From Cryptomeria japonica (taxonomy: Eukaryota; Streptophyta; Pinopsida; Cupressales; Cupressaceae), in NCBI RefSeq assembly GCF_030272615.1, contig NC_081412.1, forward strand, positions 673,703,823 through 673,767,822: a stretch of 64,000 nucleotides of DNA, written 5' to 3'. Shown here in pieces: positions 25,301 through 36,450 of the stretch. The position numbers were made by a program, and so were the translations under genes. The notes under the pieces are model-generated. The model was not told where the DNA came from. It made no database searches and was given only the letters and a program-made list of their open reading frames with translations. Position 1 is the stretch's first letter. Each line of letters opens with the position of its first letter.

Positions 25301-27805
25301 TCTACATCTTCCTTGATGACTCAAAATTCTCTCAATGATATTTTATTCTTCTTCTATCTCTACTCTAAAACAACTCTCTCTCTCTGTCTGCAATTCTAAC
25401 TTAATATCTTTCTGCTCCTCTGCTATTTTCTATCTTTTTCCTTTCCCTTCCTATCGATCTTATGCATGTATTTATAGTAAATTTCCCCTATGATATATCC
25501 TAAGTTTGAGGCTTGGTTATGGTTATCAAATTGAATTCTTTTTCTGCATTTTGATAGGTCTCTAACTTTACTATCTCACATCTTGGAGAGATGGAAGGTT
25601 AAGTAACATCTTCTGCAATTGTGGAAGATGATTCGACTTCCTCTCACCATGGATCCTGGAGTTTGCAGCTTTCTAATGTCTACTATTCTATCTCTATGGC
25701 ACCACGTGCCTACTAACTCACCAAAATGTAAAGACGTAAATTAATCTATAAGACATAATCTACTCTTTATTCATAAATAAACTCATAGGTCAATTAAGAA
25801 GTCTTTTTCATACATAATATAAAGAAATATCAATAAGTTGATAAAACAATCATAGATATCAAAGAGTTAAATACAATTTTCATGTAAAATGAAAGATACA
25901 AATTTCTCAATGTATATATCCTTATTCCCTACTTAGGCTTTCATATTGCCTTAAGTAATATACAAATAGAAAGAAGGTGGGATACATCCGTCGATCTCAA
26001 TTCTAAGTCGCTTCCTTTCATTCCTTTGTATGAAGACAAAAACAAGATTCAAGTGCTTTTTCCGCCCAACCTTGAAGCTTACGCTTCCCCAGAATTCTTG
26101 GTCAATCAAGAATACCCGACCCTGCATGAATTGTTTTAACCAAATAATTTGAAAGATAAGGGGGAATCTGGTGCGTGCCTAGATGATACAAGCATTTTCA
26201 TTTTCCTATTTCTTTTAAGAAACAAGCATTCTCATGCAAGGATATGGTAGAGAGCATAAAATGAGGAATTCCATCTATTTCTATGGAAAATGTAATTCAT
26301 TACTCGGCCGAGTATAATGCCATGCATAGCAAAATAAATAGTTGGAAAAAGCAGCTATTCTCTCTAAGATTCCATATTCAGCACTCGTCCCGGAAGGTAA
26401 CTTTCTATACACAAGCCTATCCATAGCTTGGTTCCCACAAACAAGAATACAATTTAAGAATACAATCTTTTGACTAATTGAAATAACATCTTCCCTATTA
26501 CTTTAGTAAATTAAACACTACTTCATTCTTTCACTTAAATGAATACAATATTTCGTAATTTGAAAAGCAAATATAATTTCAACAACATTATTCGAGTAAA
26601 TAAAAAGTAAAAGAGGGTGTATCACAAGTATGATTTTATTTCATATAAAGGAGTAAAGTATGAGTACACATTCCTTAATTGAAAATCTAACCTATCCCTT
26701 TGACATTAATCACTATCCTTAAACAATTAAATTAACTATTTTAACTTATATTTCACCTAATGATTTCTTTCTTCATCTTTTCAAGGAATAATAACACATA
26801 TTCAATAACATATGGAATATCATAAAAGAAATCTTATGCTATATAAAGCTTTAATTTTCTAACTTTCCTTATTGAAAATATAACCAAAATAAAATAAGAT
26901 TCTGACCTCTTTATGCTTGAAACTGGTTGGAAAGTACTCTATCGTGCCTCCTCTAAATGGATCTACGTCTTCCTTGATGGCTCAAAATTCTCTCACCGAT
27001 CTTCTTTTCTTCTTCTATCTCTTCTTTAAAACAACTCTCTCTCTGTCTGCAATTCTAACTTAATATCTATCTGCTCCTCTGCTATTTTCTATCTTTTTCC
27101 TCTCCCTTCCTATTGATCTTATGCATGTATTTATTCTAAATTTCCCCTATGATATCTCCTAAGTTTGAGGCTCAGTTATGGTTATCAAATTGAAGTCTTT
27201 TTCTGCATTTCGACAAGTCTCTAACTTTACTATCTCACGTCTTGGAGAGATGGAAGGTTAAGTAACATCTTCTGCAGTTGTCGAAGATGAGTCAACTTCC
27301 TCTCACCATGGATCATGGATTTGGCAGCTTTCTAATGCCTACTATTCTAACTCTATGGAACCATGTGCCTGCTAACTCCTCCCTACCGCGGTACAAGCCA
27401 TAGATCGTGGCACCATTTCAGAGATATCACCGTAGGAACTGGAAGTCGACTGCTATCAAACTAGAGTAAAGGAGTATTTTGTGGTTTCATGGAGTAATCT
27501 GCAGTTAAGTGGGTTGATCTGTAGTCAAGCGGAGTGATTCACTCGCTTGGTGGGGAGGTCGGCCTTGTCAACTACCACTTAGTTGACTATTAACCACCAT
27601 CGCCACCTTAAAACAAATGTCCACCACCTTTTCCATTACAATGTTCATTTAAATAAACAATATTATATTAAATAAAATATGCAAAGCATTCAATTTTTTA
27701 TTCAAATGTTAAATAAAAGAAAACCTAATTAAGACTTTTAAGATGTTTAATAAATTAACAATATAAATATATGTATATATATATATATATTTATTTATAT
27801 CTATA

Positions 27806-27848
<43 letters not shown>

Positions 27849-28630
27849 ATACATATATATATATAACGTTCAATTTTATTCATAGAAAGGTAAAATATAA
27901 ACATGATAATATATATATATATACATGCATAATTATAAACCTATCATTTCGAATTGACAAGATTAATATAACATAACTTATAAACAATCATCGAATTTTA
28001 TGCATACAAACTCCATATAGTTACCTAATCGACGAGACCATAATACTCATTTTCCTACGAATAAAACAATAATCAACTTCTTACCATTGAAATCATGTTG
28101 ACATAAAGTTCGCATTCTAAATCAGTTTTAATAAAAATGTTTAACTCGCTAATTAATTAACCCTAATTTTTCAACTATTGAACATTTAAAAATATTCAAT
28201 CAACATAACGACTAATTTTTACTCAATCATTCTAATTTAAAATAAGCATTGATGAAGTCACAATTCAAACAATGATGCCTTACTGAAGTCATATTTGCAC
28301 AAACAGTTTTCTATTGTGGTGTGTGAGATTCCCCTAGTGTACCGAAGTCATAAGTTAAAAACAACTCTACCCGAGTCATGTTCTCGCCTTCAACTTCATT
28401 CACCTATCCCTACATCACTTGCACTCAATAATTCATTAGCATTGGCAACGCCCAATTAAGATAATACTAGTTATTGAATTACATATTGCATGAATAAAAT
28501 GCATACATCATTTCCGTACAATTGAATTATCAAAAAAATGAATGCTCATACCTGTTTCAATTTCAATGCATAAATAAAAACCTACATTATATCTCTTAAA
28601 TACACATTATCAAAACTATAGTTCATGACA
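22387..28630 (-). repeat. CHR 5' LTR with tandem amplification
   Basis: The unit start TGTAAAGA occurs at 22387, 24055 and 25727. Units of 1668 and 1672 bases are followed by a full LTR of 2904 bases (25727-28630), so the block is about 6.2 kb. The two junctions (ending at 24054 and 25726) read CTAACTC|ACCAAAA|TGTAAAG. The seven bases ACCAAAA are the reverse complement of the LTR-primer site border (TTTTGGT), not LTR sequence. The left LTR has only one copy of this part. Confidence 0.93.
27768..27860. repeat. (TA)n microsatellite in the CHR 5' LTR
   Basis: TA repeats with TATATC variants, at the same place in the LTR as the longer array at 15908-16150. Confidence 0.95.
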
Positions 28631-29110
28631 TAATCGAACTCTCAAAGAAATGGCTAGCTATATGATACATGCACGTTCTCTTGATCCTGCCTTTTTGGTA
28701 GAGGCTATCAGTTTTGCCACACACATCTAGAATCAGGTTCCTCACAAAGCTTTGCAAGGTATTACTCCTTTTGAGGCTTGGGCTGGTAGGAAACCGATTG
28801 TGAGACATTTCAGAGTCTTTGGGTGTCTAGCATGGGCTCGCATACCTCTGCAGAAACACAAGGCATTTGAACCTCAGAGTCGGCCTTGCATATTTGTTGT
28901 ATTTCTTGAGGTTGTTAAGTCATATAGATTGATGGATCCCGAGACACATGAGGTCTTCATTGAGAGGAGTGTTCACTTTGAGGAAAGCTCTCCTAACTTA
29001 GCCTCTCTACCTCCTCCACCTTCCTCCATTGTGGATAGTGATGCTAGTGATTTAGATGATGAGACTCCTTCAACTCTTACTTGTAGGGCTACACCTCCAT
29101 AGGGTCCACT
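28631..29110 (+). pseudogene. COP-B integrase, C-terminal part after CHR
   Basis: The frame resumes with TLKEMASYMIHARSLDPAF, the helix that follows the catalytic Glu in copia integrases, then ITPFEAWAGRKPIVRHFRVF and FGCLAWARIP, a standard copia block. The chain runs into a Pro/Ser/Asp-rich linker and meets a TAG at 29100. An earlier TAG lies near 28729. Confidence 0.9.
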
Positions 29111-30785
29111 TGTAGATGAGGAGCCTCATTCTCCACCTCCACCTAGACCTCGTTGGGCTCGACAAACACTTGAGTTAGCGGGTTCTCTTGTTGGGGATCC
29201 TTTATATACATGAAGGACACAATCACAACATTAGGATCTTCCACATGCATTCATTACTACCACTTCTAATCCATAGACATTTATAGAACCATCAGGGGTT
29301 CCTAAGTGGAACCAAGCTATGGAGGAAGAGTATAGTTCCTTGATGAGGAACAACACATATGATTTAGTCCATCTGCCTAAGGGGAGAAAGATGGTTTGAT
29401 GTAAGTGGATCTATCAGACCAAGTTTGCAGTGGATGGGAGTGTGGATAAGTATAAGGCTTGGTTTCTTGTGAAAGGTTTCTCTCATGTTGTAGGTGTTGA
29501 CTATACTGAGACCTTTGCACCTGTAGCCAAGATGAACTCCATTCGCTTGACACTTGCTATTGCTGCAGCTCATGGTTGGGTTGTACATCTAATGGATGTG
29601 AAGAGTGCTTTTCTTCATGGGGATCTTGATGAGGAGATTTATATAGAGCAGCCATAGGGTTTCATCTAGAATACTTCCTTGGTTTGTAGACTAAGGAAAT
29701 CTCTCTATGGCTTTAAATAGGCCCCCAAGGCTTGGTACGCCAAGATGGATTCCTTTCTTCTCTCAGTCGGGTTTACTAGGTTTCATTCCGATTTGAATGT
29801 CTACATTTTGTGACAGAATGACTCTCACTTGATACTTGTTGTGTATATTGATGATTTGATCATTACAGGGAGAACCACATCCATCATTAGCAGGGTCAAA
29901 TCTACTTTGCATGATAGATTTGCTATGATTGACTTGGGTCTTTTTCACTACTTTCTTGGGATAGAGTTTTTACAGTCACCTTTCGGGATTACACTATCAT
30001 AGCCCAAGTATGTTCTTGATTTACTTGCACACTTTCATATGGCTGATTGTAAGCCTGCACCAACTCCCTTTCTTTCAGGATTCAAGCTTGAGGCTCAATG
30101 TTCTTCTCCATTAGTTGATGCCACATTATATCATCATCTTGTGGGTAGTCTCATCTACTTGACTCATACACGCCTTGATATTTCATTTGCGGTTCGCATG
30201 GTTTCCCACTTTATGCAGGAACCACATGAGCTTCATTGGAAAGCTGCCAAACGCATCTTGCATTACATCCACGGTACACATCACTATGGGATTCACTATG
30301 CAGTAGGTACAGGACTTTGCTTAGTTGGTTACATAGACTCCGATTGGTTGGTTACACAGACTCTGATTGGGCTAGCGATCTTGATGATCATAAGTCTACT
30401 TCAAGTTATAGTTTTTACCTTGGTTCATGCCCCATTTATTGGTAGAGCAAGAAGCAGCATGATATTTCTCTCTCTTCAATGGAGGTTGAGTATCGAGGAG
30501 TTGTTAATCTAGTGACTGAGACCATTTGACTTTAGCAGATTCTCACAGAGTTTGGGTTTACCAATCCACGGCCAAAAATTCTACATTGCAACAATCAGAG
30601 TGCTATTGCAATCTCAAAGAACCCGGTCCAGCACCAACAGACCAAACACATCGAGATTCATATGTACTATATCTGAGAGCTAATTCAGGAGCAGGTCATT
30701 GATTTGCAGTATTGTCCTACAATAGAGCACGTTGCAGAGATATTCACCAAACCTTTCACCGAGAGTAAGTTCCAGCAGTTGTGAG
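29111..30785 (+). pseudogene. COP-B reverse transcriptase and RNase H
   Basis: The RT begins with WNQAMEEEYSSL, then KYKAWFLVKGFSHVVGVDY, TFAPVAKMNSIR and MDVKSAFLHGDLDEEIYIEQ (first Asp). The conserved Y-G-L-K-Q-A-P block reads Y-G-F-K-stop-A-P, with a TAG at about 29718. The catalytic pair is intact in VVYIDDLIITG (29840s). The RNase H follows with GSLIYLTHTRLDISFAV and YIDSDW near 30335. A 23-base tandem duplication then shifts the frame. The end reads EIFTKPFTESKFQQL near 30750. There are at least ten stops in all. Confidence 0.92.
30325..30370 (+). repeat. 23-nt tandem duplication in COP-B RNase H
   Basis: Bases 30325-30347 and 30348-30370 are two copies that differ at two positions. 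The duplication repeats the GYxDSDW coding block and shifts the frame, since 23 is not a multiple of three. Confidence 0.95.
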
Positions 30786-31083
30786 ATCTCTTGGGGGTGC
30801 GGGATGTGTCATTAGGGGGGTTAGCTAACTTCTCCTTCCTCTCTTATGGGGGGACTTTTTCCTCTTTAAGGTTTTGTCCTTCTTCTTTGAGAGTCTTTTG
30901 TACATTCATCTCTCTTTTGGGGGTGAGTTTTTTCCCACTGGGTTTTCTCCCTTTCTCCATTTGTGAGAGATTCCATTGCATAGTTTTGTTTGCATTTGCA
31001 TATTGTACATGGGTACCTATCATGGCCTAGTAGCTAGTACCCATCTTGCAGTGTTGACTTGAGTCTTCATTCCCCTAATTGAA

Positions 31084-31542
31084 CTTAAGGGGGGTGTTGG
31101 TGTAAATAAATATATATTATGGATATTATTACACTTTACTTAAGTTAACTTAAGATAATGCATCTCTTCATAGTTTGGATTTGAGACACTTAGGGAAGTG
31201 TGCACATAGGGATAGAGCTTGTAGGAGAAATTCTACCTTTTGTGGTCTTATTTTGCTATTACACTCCACATTCGATGGGTCATCCACCTCTTGTGGAATA
31301 TTATATTATTTATCCTACCTACCCCTAGTATTTCTTACCTACCCTTATTTCTCATTGAGCCACATGTCATGATTGTGTGCTCGTACATCCATATGACCTT
31401 GCCTATATAAGTCGGCCTATATTCATTGTATTGGTTAATCCAGTTGATCATTTTCATATTGATGAGAAGACAGTTTGTTCTTATCATTCTATTCTCTTTT
31501 TTATTCTTTTCATTGTTCCCTTGATCTTGGCAAAATCTCACA
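31084..31542 (+). repeat. COP-B polypurine tract and 3' LTR
   Basis: The purine tract TTAAGGGGGG (31085-31094) immediately precedes the 3' LTR, which runs from 31095 (TGTTGGTG) to 31542 (CTCACA). The region 30786-31083 is a T-rich 3' untranslated stretch of COP-B without a gene. Confidence 0.95.
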
Positions 31543-32989
31543 AGAACATATAAGCCTAACCCTGAATATCAGAGATACGCATTTAAGAAGAATAGAGACA
31601 AATCATGTTACTATGTTGATGAAAGAGCTACTGATGATTTTGATGAGGAACTAACAGACAATGGATGGGCTTTTGTTGCTATAACAGAAGATCAACCGGT
31701 ACCTACTGTACAACTGGTAGAGTAGGCCTTGGAAGCTAAAATTGAAGAAAAGGATGAATGGATCATTGATTCTAGATGTTCACATCATATGACTAGTGAT
31801 AAAAGTAAATTCTTAACTTTTTCAGGAATACAATGGAGGTCTAGTAAAATTTTGGGATGATAAAGCTTGTTTGATCAAAGGAAAAGGCATTATATCCTTT
31901 GATGGTAAGCACAATACTGACAACATTTATTATGTTGAAGGTTTGAAGCATAATCTTTTGAGTGTTGGTCAATTAGTTGAAAAAGGATTTCAACTACAAT
32001 TCAAGAATGGTAAATGCAAAATCATGAATAGAACTAGTTTGGAAATTGCAACCAGTAATTAGACTAGAGGTAATATCTTTCATTTGAATAACAATGAGCA
32101 AGCATGCTTGATTGAACATATTGATGAAAGTTGGTTATGTCATAAGAGATTTTGTCATGTGAATTTTGATTGTATTGTAAAGATCAGTACAACTAAGGTA
32201 GTAAGGGATTTACTTAAGATTGTAAAACCTCACAATCCGATATGTAAGGATTGTCAATTTGGAAACAAAGTTAGAACAACTTTTAAGAGTATTCTAGAGA
32301 AATCCAATAATGTTCTTGATTTAATTCATACTGATTTATGTGGTCCGACAAGAACTAGAAGTCTACAAGGAGATAGATATTTTATGCTAATCATTGATGA
32401 TTATTCTAGAATGTGTTGGTTTAATTTTCTCAAGGAGAAATCAGAAGCTTTTGGGAAATTCAAATTATTCAAGGCTATGGTAGAGAATGAAACCGATAAG
32501 AAAATCAAATGTTTAAGATCAGATCAAGGAGGTGAATTCACATCTAACAAATTTAATATATTCTACGAAGTGAATGGAATCAAAAGATAACTATCAACAC
32601 CTCAGACACCCCAGTAGAATGGAGTTGTGAAAAGTAAGAACATAACTATTCTGGATGCAGCTAGAAGGATGATATCAGAAGGAAACCTAGCTCATGTGTA
32701 TTGGAGAGAAGCAGTAAATATAGCGGTTTACACATTCAATAGAGTTCACATCAAAGGTGAAACTGGCAAGACCCCTCATGAACTATGGTTTGGTAATACT
32801 CCTACTCTTAAATATTTCAAAATATTTGGAAGCAAATGTTATATTAGGAGAGATCAGTATATTGGTAAATTTGATCCTAGAAGTGATGAAAGAATATTTC
32901 TTGGTTATTCATCTAAGAGAAAGGCATATAGATTTTTTAATAAAAGACTGCAAAAAATCATTGGGAGTGCAAATGTGAAGATTGATTAA
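31543..32989 (+). pseudogene. COP-A protease and integrase (after COP-B)
   Basis: The Gag tail resumes at 31543 and leads to the protease motif DEWIIDSRCSHHMTS near 31752, where D-S-G has become D-S-R. The integrase zinc domain has HKRFCHVNF and CKDCQFGNK. The core has LIHTDLCGP (first Asp) and LRSDQGGEF (second Asp). The third position reads NGVVKSKN where an A-E-R-K-N context is expected, so the Glu is Lys. The GKTPHELWFG and FGSKCYIRRD blocks follow. Stops lie at 31723, 32060, 32588 and 32987, with a shift near 31855. Confidence 0.92.
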
Positions 32990-33004
32990 TAGTTTAGAGG
33001 TAAT

Positions 33005-34695
33005 TTGAGGTCTATGGACTCTGAACTGGCAATTGAGATAATCACAAATGAACCTATACAGAATAAACTGGTACATAATGTTGATCCAATCACACTGGCA
33101 TCAAAGAATTCCACAGTGACTGAAGAACAACAGCAAGTGAATACACATAGGTATGTAAGATTGAATCACTCTGAAAGTCAGATAATTGGGGATAAGTATC
33201 AAGGAGTTATGACAAGAGGAAGACTGGAAAATCAAGAGGTATGTTTAATTTCTCAAATTGAACCAGCATTAGTTATTGAGGCATGTGAAGATAAACATTG
33301 GATTAAAGCTATGGAAGATGAATTGGAACAAATTGAAAAGAATAACACATGGACATTGGTTCGCGGGCCTAAAGACAAAAATGTAATTGGAACTAAATGG
33401 GTATTCAGAAGTAAACTTAATGAAGATGGTAAGGTAATCAGAAACAAAGTAAGATTAGTGTGTAAGGGATATTCACAAAAAGAGGGAATTGATTACAATG
33501 AAACCTTTGCACCGATAGCTAGAATTGAGGCAGTTAGACTATTTCTAGCATTTGCAGTACACAAGAACTATAAAGTATATCAAATGGATGTTAAATGTGC
33601 ATTTCTGAATGGTGATCTTGAAGAGGAAGTTCACATTGAACAACTTGATGGGTTTTCTTTGACAAATGACAAAGATATGGTTTGCAGGTTGAGCAAAGCT
33701 TTATATGGATTGAAGCAAGCTCCTAGAGCTTGGTATGCTAGATTGGACAAATATATTTTGAAGCTTGGTTACACTAAAGTTAATGCTAACAATAACTTAT
33801 ATTTCAAAGTGACTAATTATGACATCTTGGTTATTGAAGTTTTTGTTGATGATATCATTTTTGGAGGAGAAGATGGATTGTGTAAAGAGTTTTCTAATAA
33901 GATGCAGGAAGAATTTAAAATGTCTATGATTGGGGAGATAAAATTCTTTTTAGAATTACAAATTTCATAGACCAATAAAGGTATATTCATATGTCAATCA
34001 AAGTACTTGAAGGAACTACTAAAGAAATTTGGTATGGAAAACTCTAAACTGGTAAGTACTCCTATGACTACACCTGATAAACTATCATTGAAGGATAAAT
34101 CAACACCTATTAATCCGACAAGATATAAATTTATTATTGGAGGTTTATTGTATTTGACACAAACAAGACCTGATATTATGAATGCAGTATGTATTGTTTC
34201 AATATTTTAGAGTAATCCTAAGGAAAATCATGAATCAGCAGTGAAAAGGATTTTCCGATATTTACAAGCCACAACAAATCTTGGTTTATGGTATCCTAAA
34301 GATGAAAATTTTGATTTATGTGCATACACTGATGCTAATTCGGTAGGAGATGTAGATGAAATAAAGAGAACCACCAGCAGAGCATTCTTTCTTGGTAGCA
34401 GATTGATTTCATGGTTGAGCAAAAAATAGAGTTGTACATCATTATCCATAGCAAAATCAGAATATTTTGCAACAGCAACTAATTGTACTTGGGTATTATG
34501 GATTAAGAAAATGTTGAAGGACATAAAAGTAAAATGCAAAGAACCTATAATCATTTACTATGATAATATGGTAGTAATTGATATATCTAAGAATCTAGTA
34601 TTTCACTCTAAAACTAAACATGTTTCTATCAAATTCAATTTTTTGAAAGAGAATGTTGAAGCAAAAGAAGTAAAATTGGTTTATGTGAATACTAA
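33005..34695 (+). pseudogene. COP-A reverse transcriptase and RNase H (cut by COP-C)
   Basis: This is a long open RT of 321 residues (33005-33970), with GTKWVFRSKLNEDGKV, VCKGYSQKEGIDYNETFAPI, VYQMDVKCAFLNGDLEEEV (first Asp), YGLKQAPRAWYARLDKY intact, and EVFVDDIIFGG with the catalytic pair intact. Stops at 33968, 34208 and 34427 break the RNase H (TQTRPDIMNAV, CAYTDANSVGD, SKTKHVSIKF). The chain stops at LVYVNT where COP-C enters at 34696, and its last block lies at 59219-59275. Confidence 0.93.
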
Positions 34696-34721
34696 TGTTA
34701 ATGCATGATAGCTTCGGTAAG

Positions 34722-34770
34722 ATAAATGATTGAATGAGAGATAAATGAAGTCTCTCATTCAATCATTTAT
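34722..34770. promoter_or_regulatory. Perfect 20-bp hairpin at the start of the COP-C LTR
   Basis: The arms at 34722-34741 and 34751-34770 are exact reverse complements (second arm TCTCTCATTCAATCATTTAT) around a nine-base loop. The 3' LTR repeats it at about 40081-40129 with one mismatch. The position near the U3 edge suggests a regulatory or structural role; this is inference. Confidence 0.85.
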
Positions 34771-35042
34771 CATATCGATAACTATGATAAAAACCTTCAA
34801 GCAATTAGTTCCTCTTTGATAGCCATTCTACATTTGCATATAAATAACCTATCCAGTTCGATCAAACCCTTAAGATTGATAATCATACTATATCTTTTGT
34901 TTATGTTCATCGATTACTAAATCTTGTATTCTGATTTGTATCGATTAACATAATTGATAATAATAATAAATGATTAATCAAACAGTGATTGATATCGGGT
35001 TATATATGCTTCAATATATATCAGGTGGCATGATAAAGGTTA

Positions 35043-35275
35043 CCGATAGTTATCGGTTGTCAAGCCTACACTGATAGTTATCAGCTGTTAAGGCTAACCA
35101 CATGCCGATAACTATCGGTTGTTAGTATTTTACAAACACCGATTGTCATTGGGTGTTAAAGTATTTACATACCAATTGACATTAGCAATGGACATGTATT
35201 TGCTTGGTATTAAAAAATAGGCACGATCAAGTAATGTCTTGATCGGTCATGCCCGATCAAGGCATTGCTTGATCA
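35043..35275. promoter_or_regulatory. Palindrome cluster in the COP-C LTR U3
   Basis: Three 14-base elements with six-base inverted arms occur: CCGATAGTTATCGG (35043), CTGATAGTTATCAG (about 35071) and CCGATAACTATCGG (35105). Two longer inverted pairs built on GATCAAG...CTTGATC follow at about 35224-35244 and 35255-35274. Most are retained in the 3' LTR (58798-59030) with some base changes. Repeated dyads of this kind in U3 are typical of dimeric transcription factor sites; no factor is identified. Confidence 0.6.
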
Positions 35276-35394
35276 TACCCCACTTGTTATATACTTATAT
35301 TGAATGGAATTCATGAGATAGGACATAGAAAACAACAAATGCTCCTCTCACCTGCCACAAAGAAGAAGATAGTCAAATTCATATATTAATTCAG

Positions 35395-35427
<33 letters not shown>

Positions 35428-35486
35428 AAGATCATTTTAAATAGAATATAACTTGCATATTGAATGTAAATTGAACATCATTTACA

Positions 35487-35498
35487 TGGTATCAGAGC
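35487..35498 (+). promoter_or_regulatory. COP-C primer binding site (tRNA-Met)
   Basis: TGGTATCAGAGC directly follows the 5' LTR. Confidence 0.93.
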
Positions 35499-35578
35499 TA
35501 TAGTTAAATCGAACTTGAGGTTGTTCAATTTTATGTAAAATTCAAATCAAGCATATATTCAACATCACAATTCTATCA

Positions 35579-36450
35579 ATGGCTAGCGCTATCAAATTTG
35601 AAGACAGACTCGAAGGAGGTGACGACTTCTCTACATGGAAATTGAGAATTCAAGTGATTCTAAAAGAAAACAAAGTTGAATCATTTGTAAAGACTGAAAC
35701 TAAAGAACCTGAGACTGAACCTGACAAAGCAATTTGGAAAGAAGGAAATGATAAGGCTATCAAAATCATAGTTGATGGGGTAAGGAATAACACTATGCCC
35801 ATTATAAAGAAACATGAAACAACCTTCAACATGTTCAAAGCACTTGAAGACGCTTTTGAAATATCAAATGCCAGTAGAACCTTGTCTCTAAAAAGAGAGA
35901 TAAATCACATAGCCATGATAAAAGGAGAATAAGTCAATGCCTACTTCATGCGAATATCTACCTTAAGGGATGAACTGGCAACCCTTGGATATGAGATCCA
36001 AAGAAAAGAATTAACCCTCACTACTTTAGATGGGTTGCCTAGCATCTGGGAAACATTTGTCCAAGGCAACAGTGTAAGGAATAACTTCCAAAAATTTTAT
36101 AGGCTAAAGGCTAATTGTCTCCAAGAGGAATCAAGGCAAAATAAGAAAGGAATCAAATAGAAGAATATAGATGAAGATCTTCAAGTTCTAAATACAAAAT
36201 CAAACAAGAAAGGAAAGTAGAAGCAATTCAGAAAGAGAAAAGGTCGTCACGGCAAGAACTCCTTCAAGAAGGACCTCTCTCAAATTTAGTGTTACAGATG
36301 TGACAAATTTGGGCACTATGTTGCCAAATGTCCAGAAAGAGATAAACAAGCCACATTTGCCAAAACACAAAAATCCAAAAGGGAAGAGGACTCCGAGAAG
36401 TATGTACTCTATTCAGCTCTCACAAATCAAGCATCAAACAAAGTGAACTC
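35579..36450 (+). pseudogene. COP-C gag
   Basis: The ATG at 35579 opens MASAIKFEDRLEGGDDFSTW, with the copia Gag pattern FxxW and a UBN2-like helical domain, then a Lys-rich linker. The zinc knuckle CYRCDKFGHYVAKC at about 36291-36332 is intact. Stops at 35930, 36158, 36218, 36287 and 36452 fit Gln or Trp codons changed by single transitions. The frame continues into the protease. Confidence 0.92.

Larger units (their letters stand above)
14518..28630 (-). mobile_element. CHR: Ty3/gypsy chromovirus inside COP-B integrase
   Basis: Minus-strand element. The 3' LTR is on the left (14518-16908) and a swollen 5' LTR is on the right (22387-28630). The flanks GAATC (14513-14517) and TAATC (28631-28635) match at four of five bases, and removing the element restores the integrase frame of COP-B. 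A tRNA-Met primer site (22383-22371) and a purine tract (16925-16909) mark the internal ends. Reading from the right, an acidic frame, gag, protease, RT, RNase H, integrase and a chromodomain remnant follow. It is 14.1 kb long and inactive. Confidence 0.94.
11183..31542 (+). mobile_element. COP-B: Ty1/copia retrotransposon inside COP-A gag
   Basis: LTRs of 450 and 448 bases (11183-11632, 31095-31542) are flanked by a perfect five-base target duplication AGAAC (11178-11182 and 31543-31547). The primer site follows the 5' LTR directly and a purine tract precedes the 3' LTR. The coding order is gag, protease, integrase, RT, RNase H. CHR splits it at 14518-28630. The net length is about 6.2 kb. 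Many in-frame TAG stops show long inactivity. Confidence 0.96.
34696..35486 (+). repeat. COP-C 5' LTR
   Basis: It starts TGTTAATGCATGATAGC. The end is taken as TTTACA at 35486 because the primer site then abuts it; the alternative is ACATCA at 35480, where similarity to the 3' LTR stops. A perfect hairpin lies at 34722-34770 and several short palindromes at 35043-35275. A (TA)n run at about 35396-35424 is missing from the 3' copy. Confidence 0.92.

Noticed and set aside
22387-25726. Three separate LTR retrotransposon insertions or solo LTRs
   Set aside because: The tandem units lack TG...CA ends on both sides and have no target duplications; they share partial-LTR junctions with primer-site bases, so one rearranged LTR fits better.
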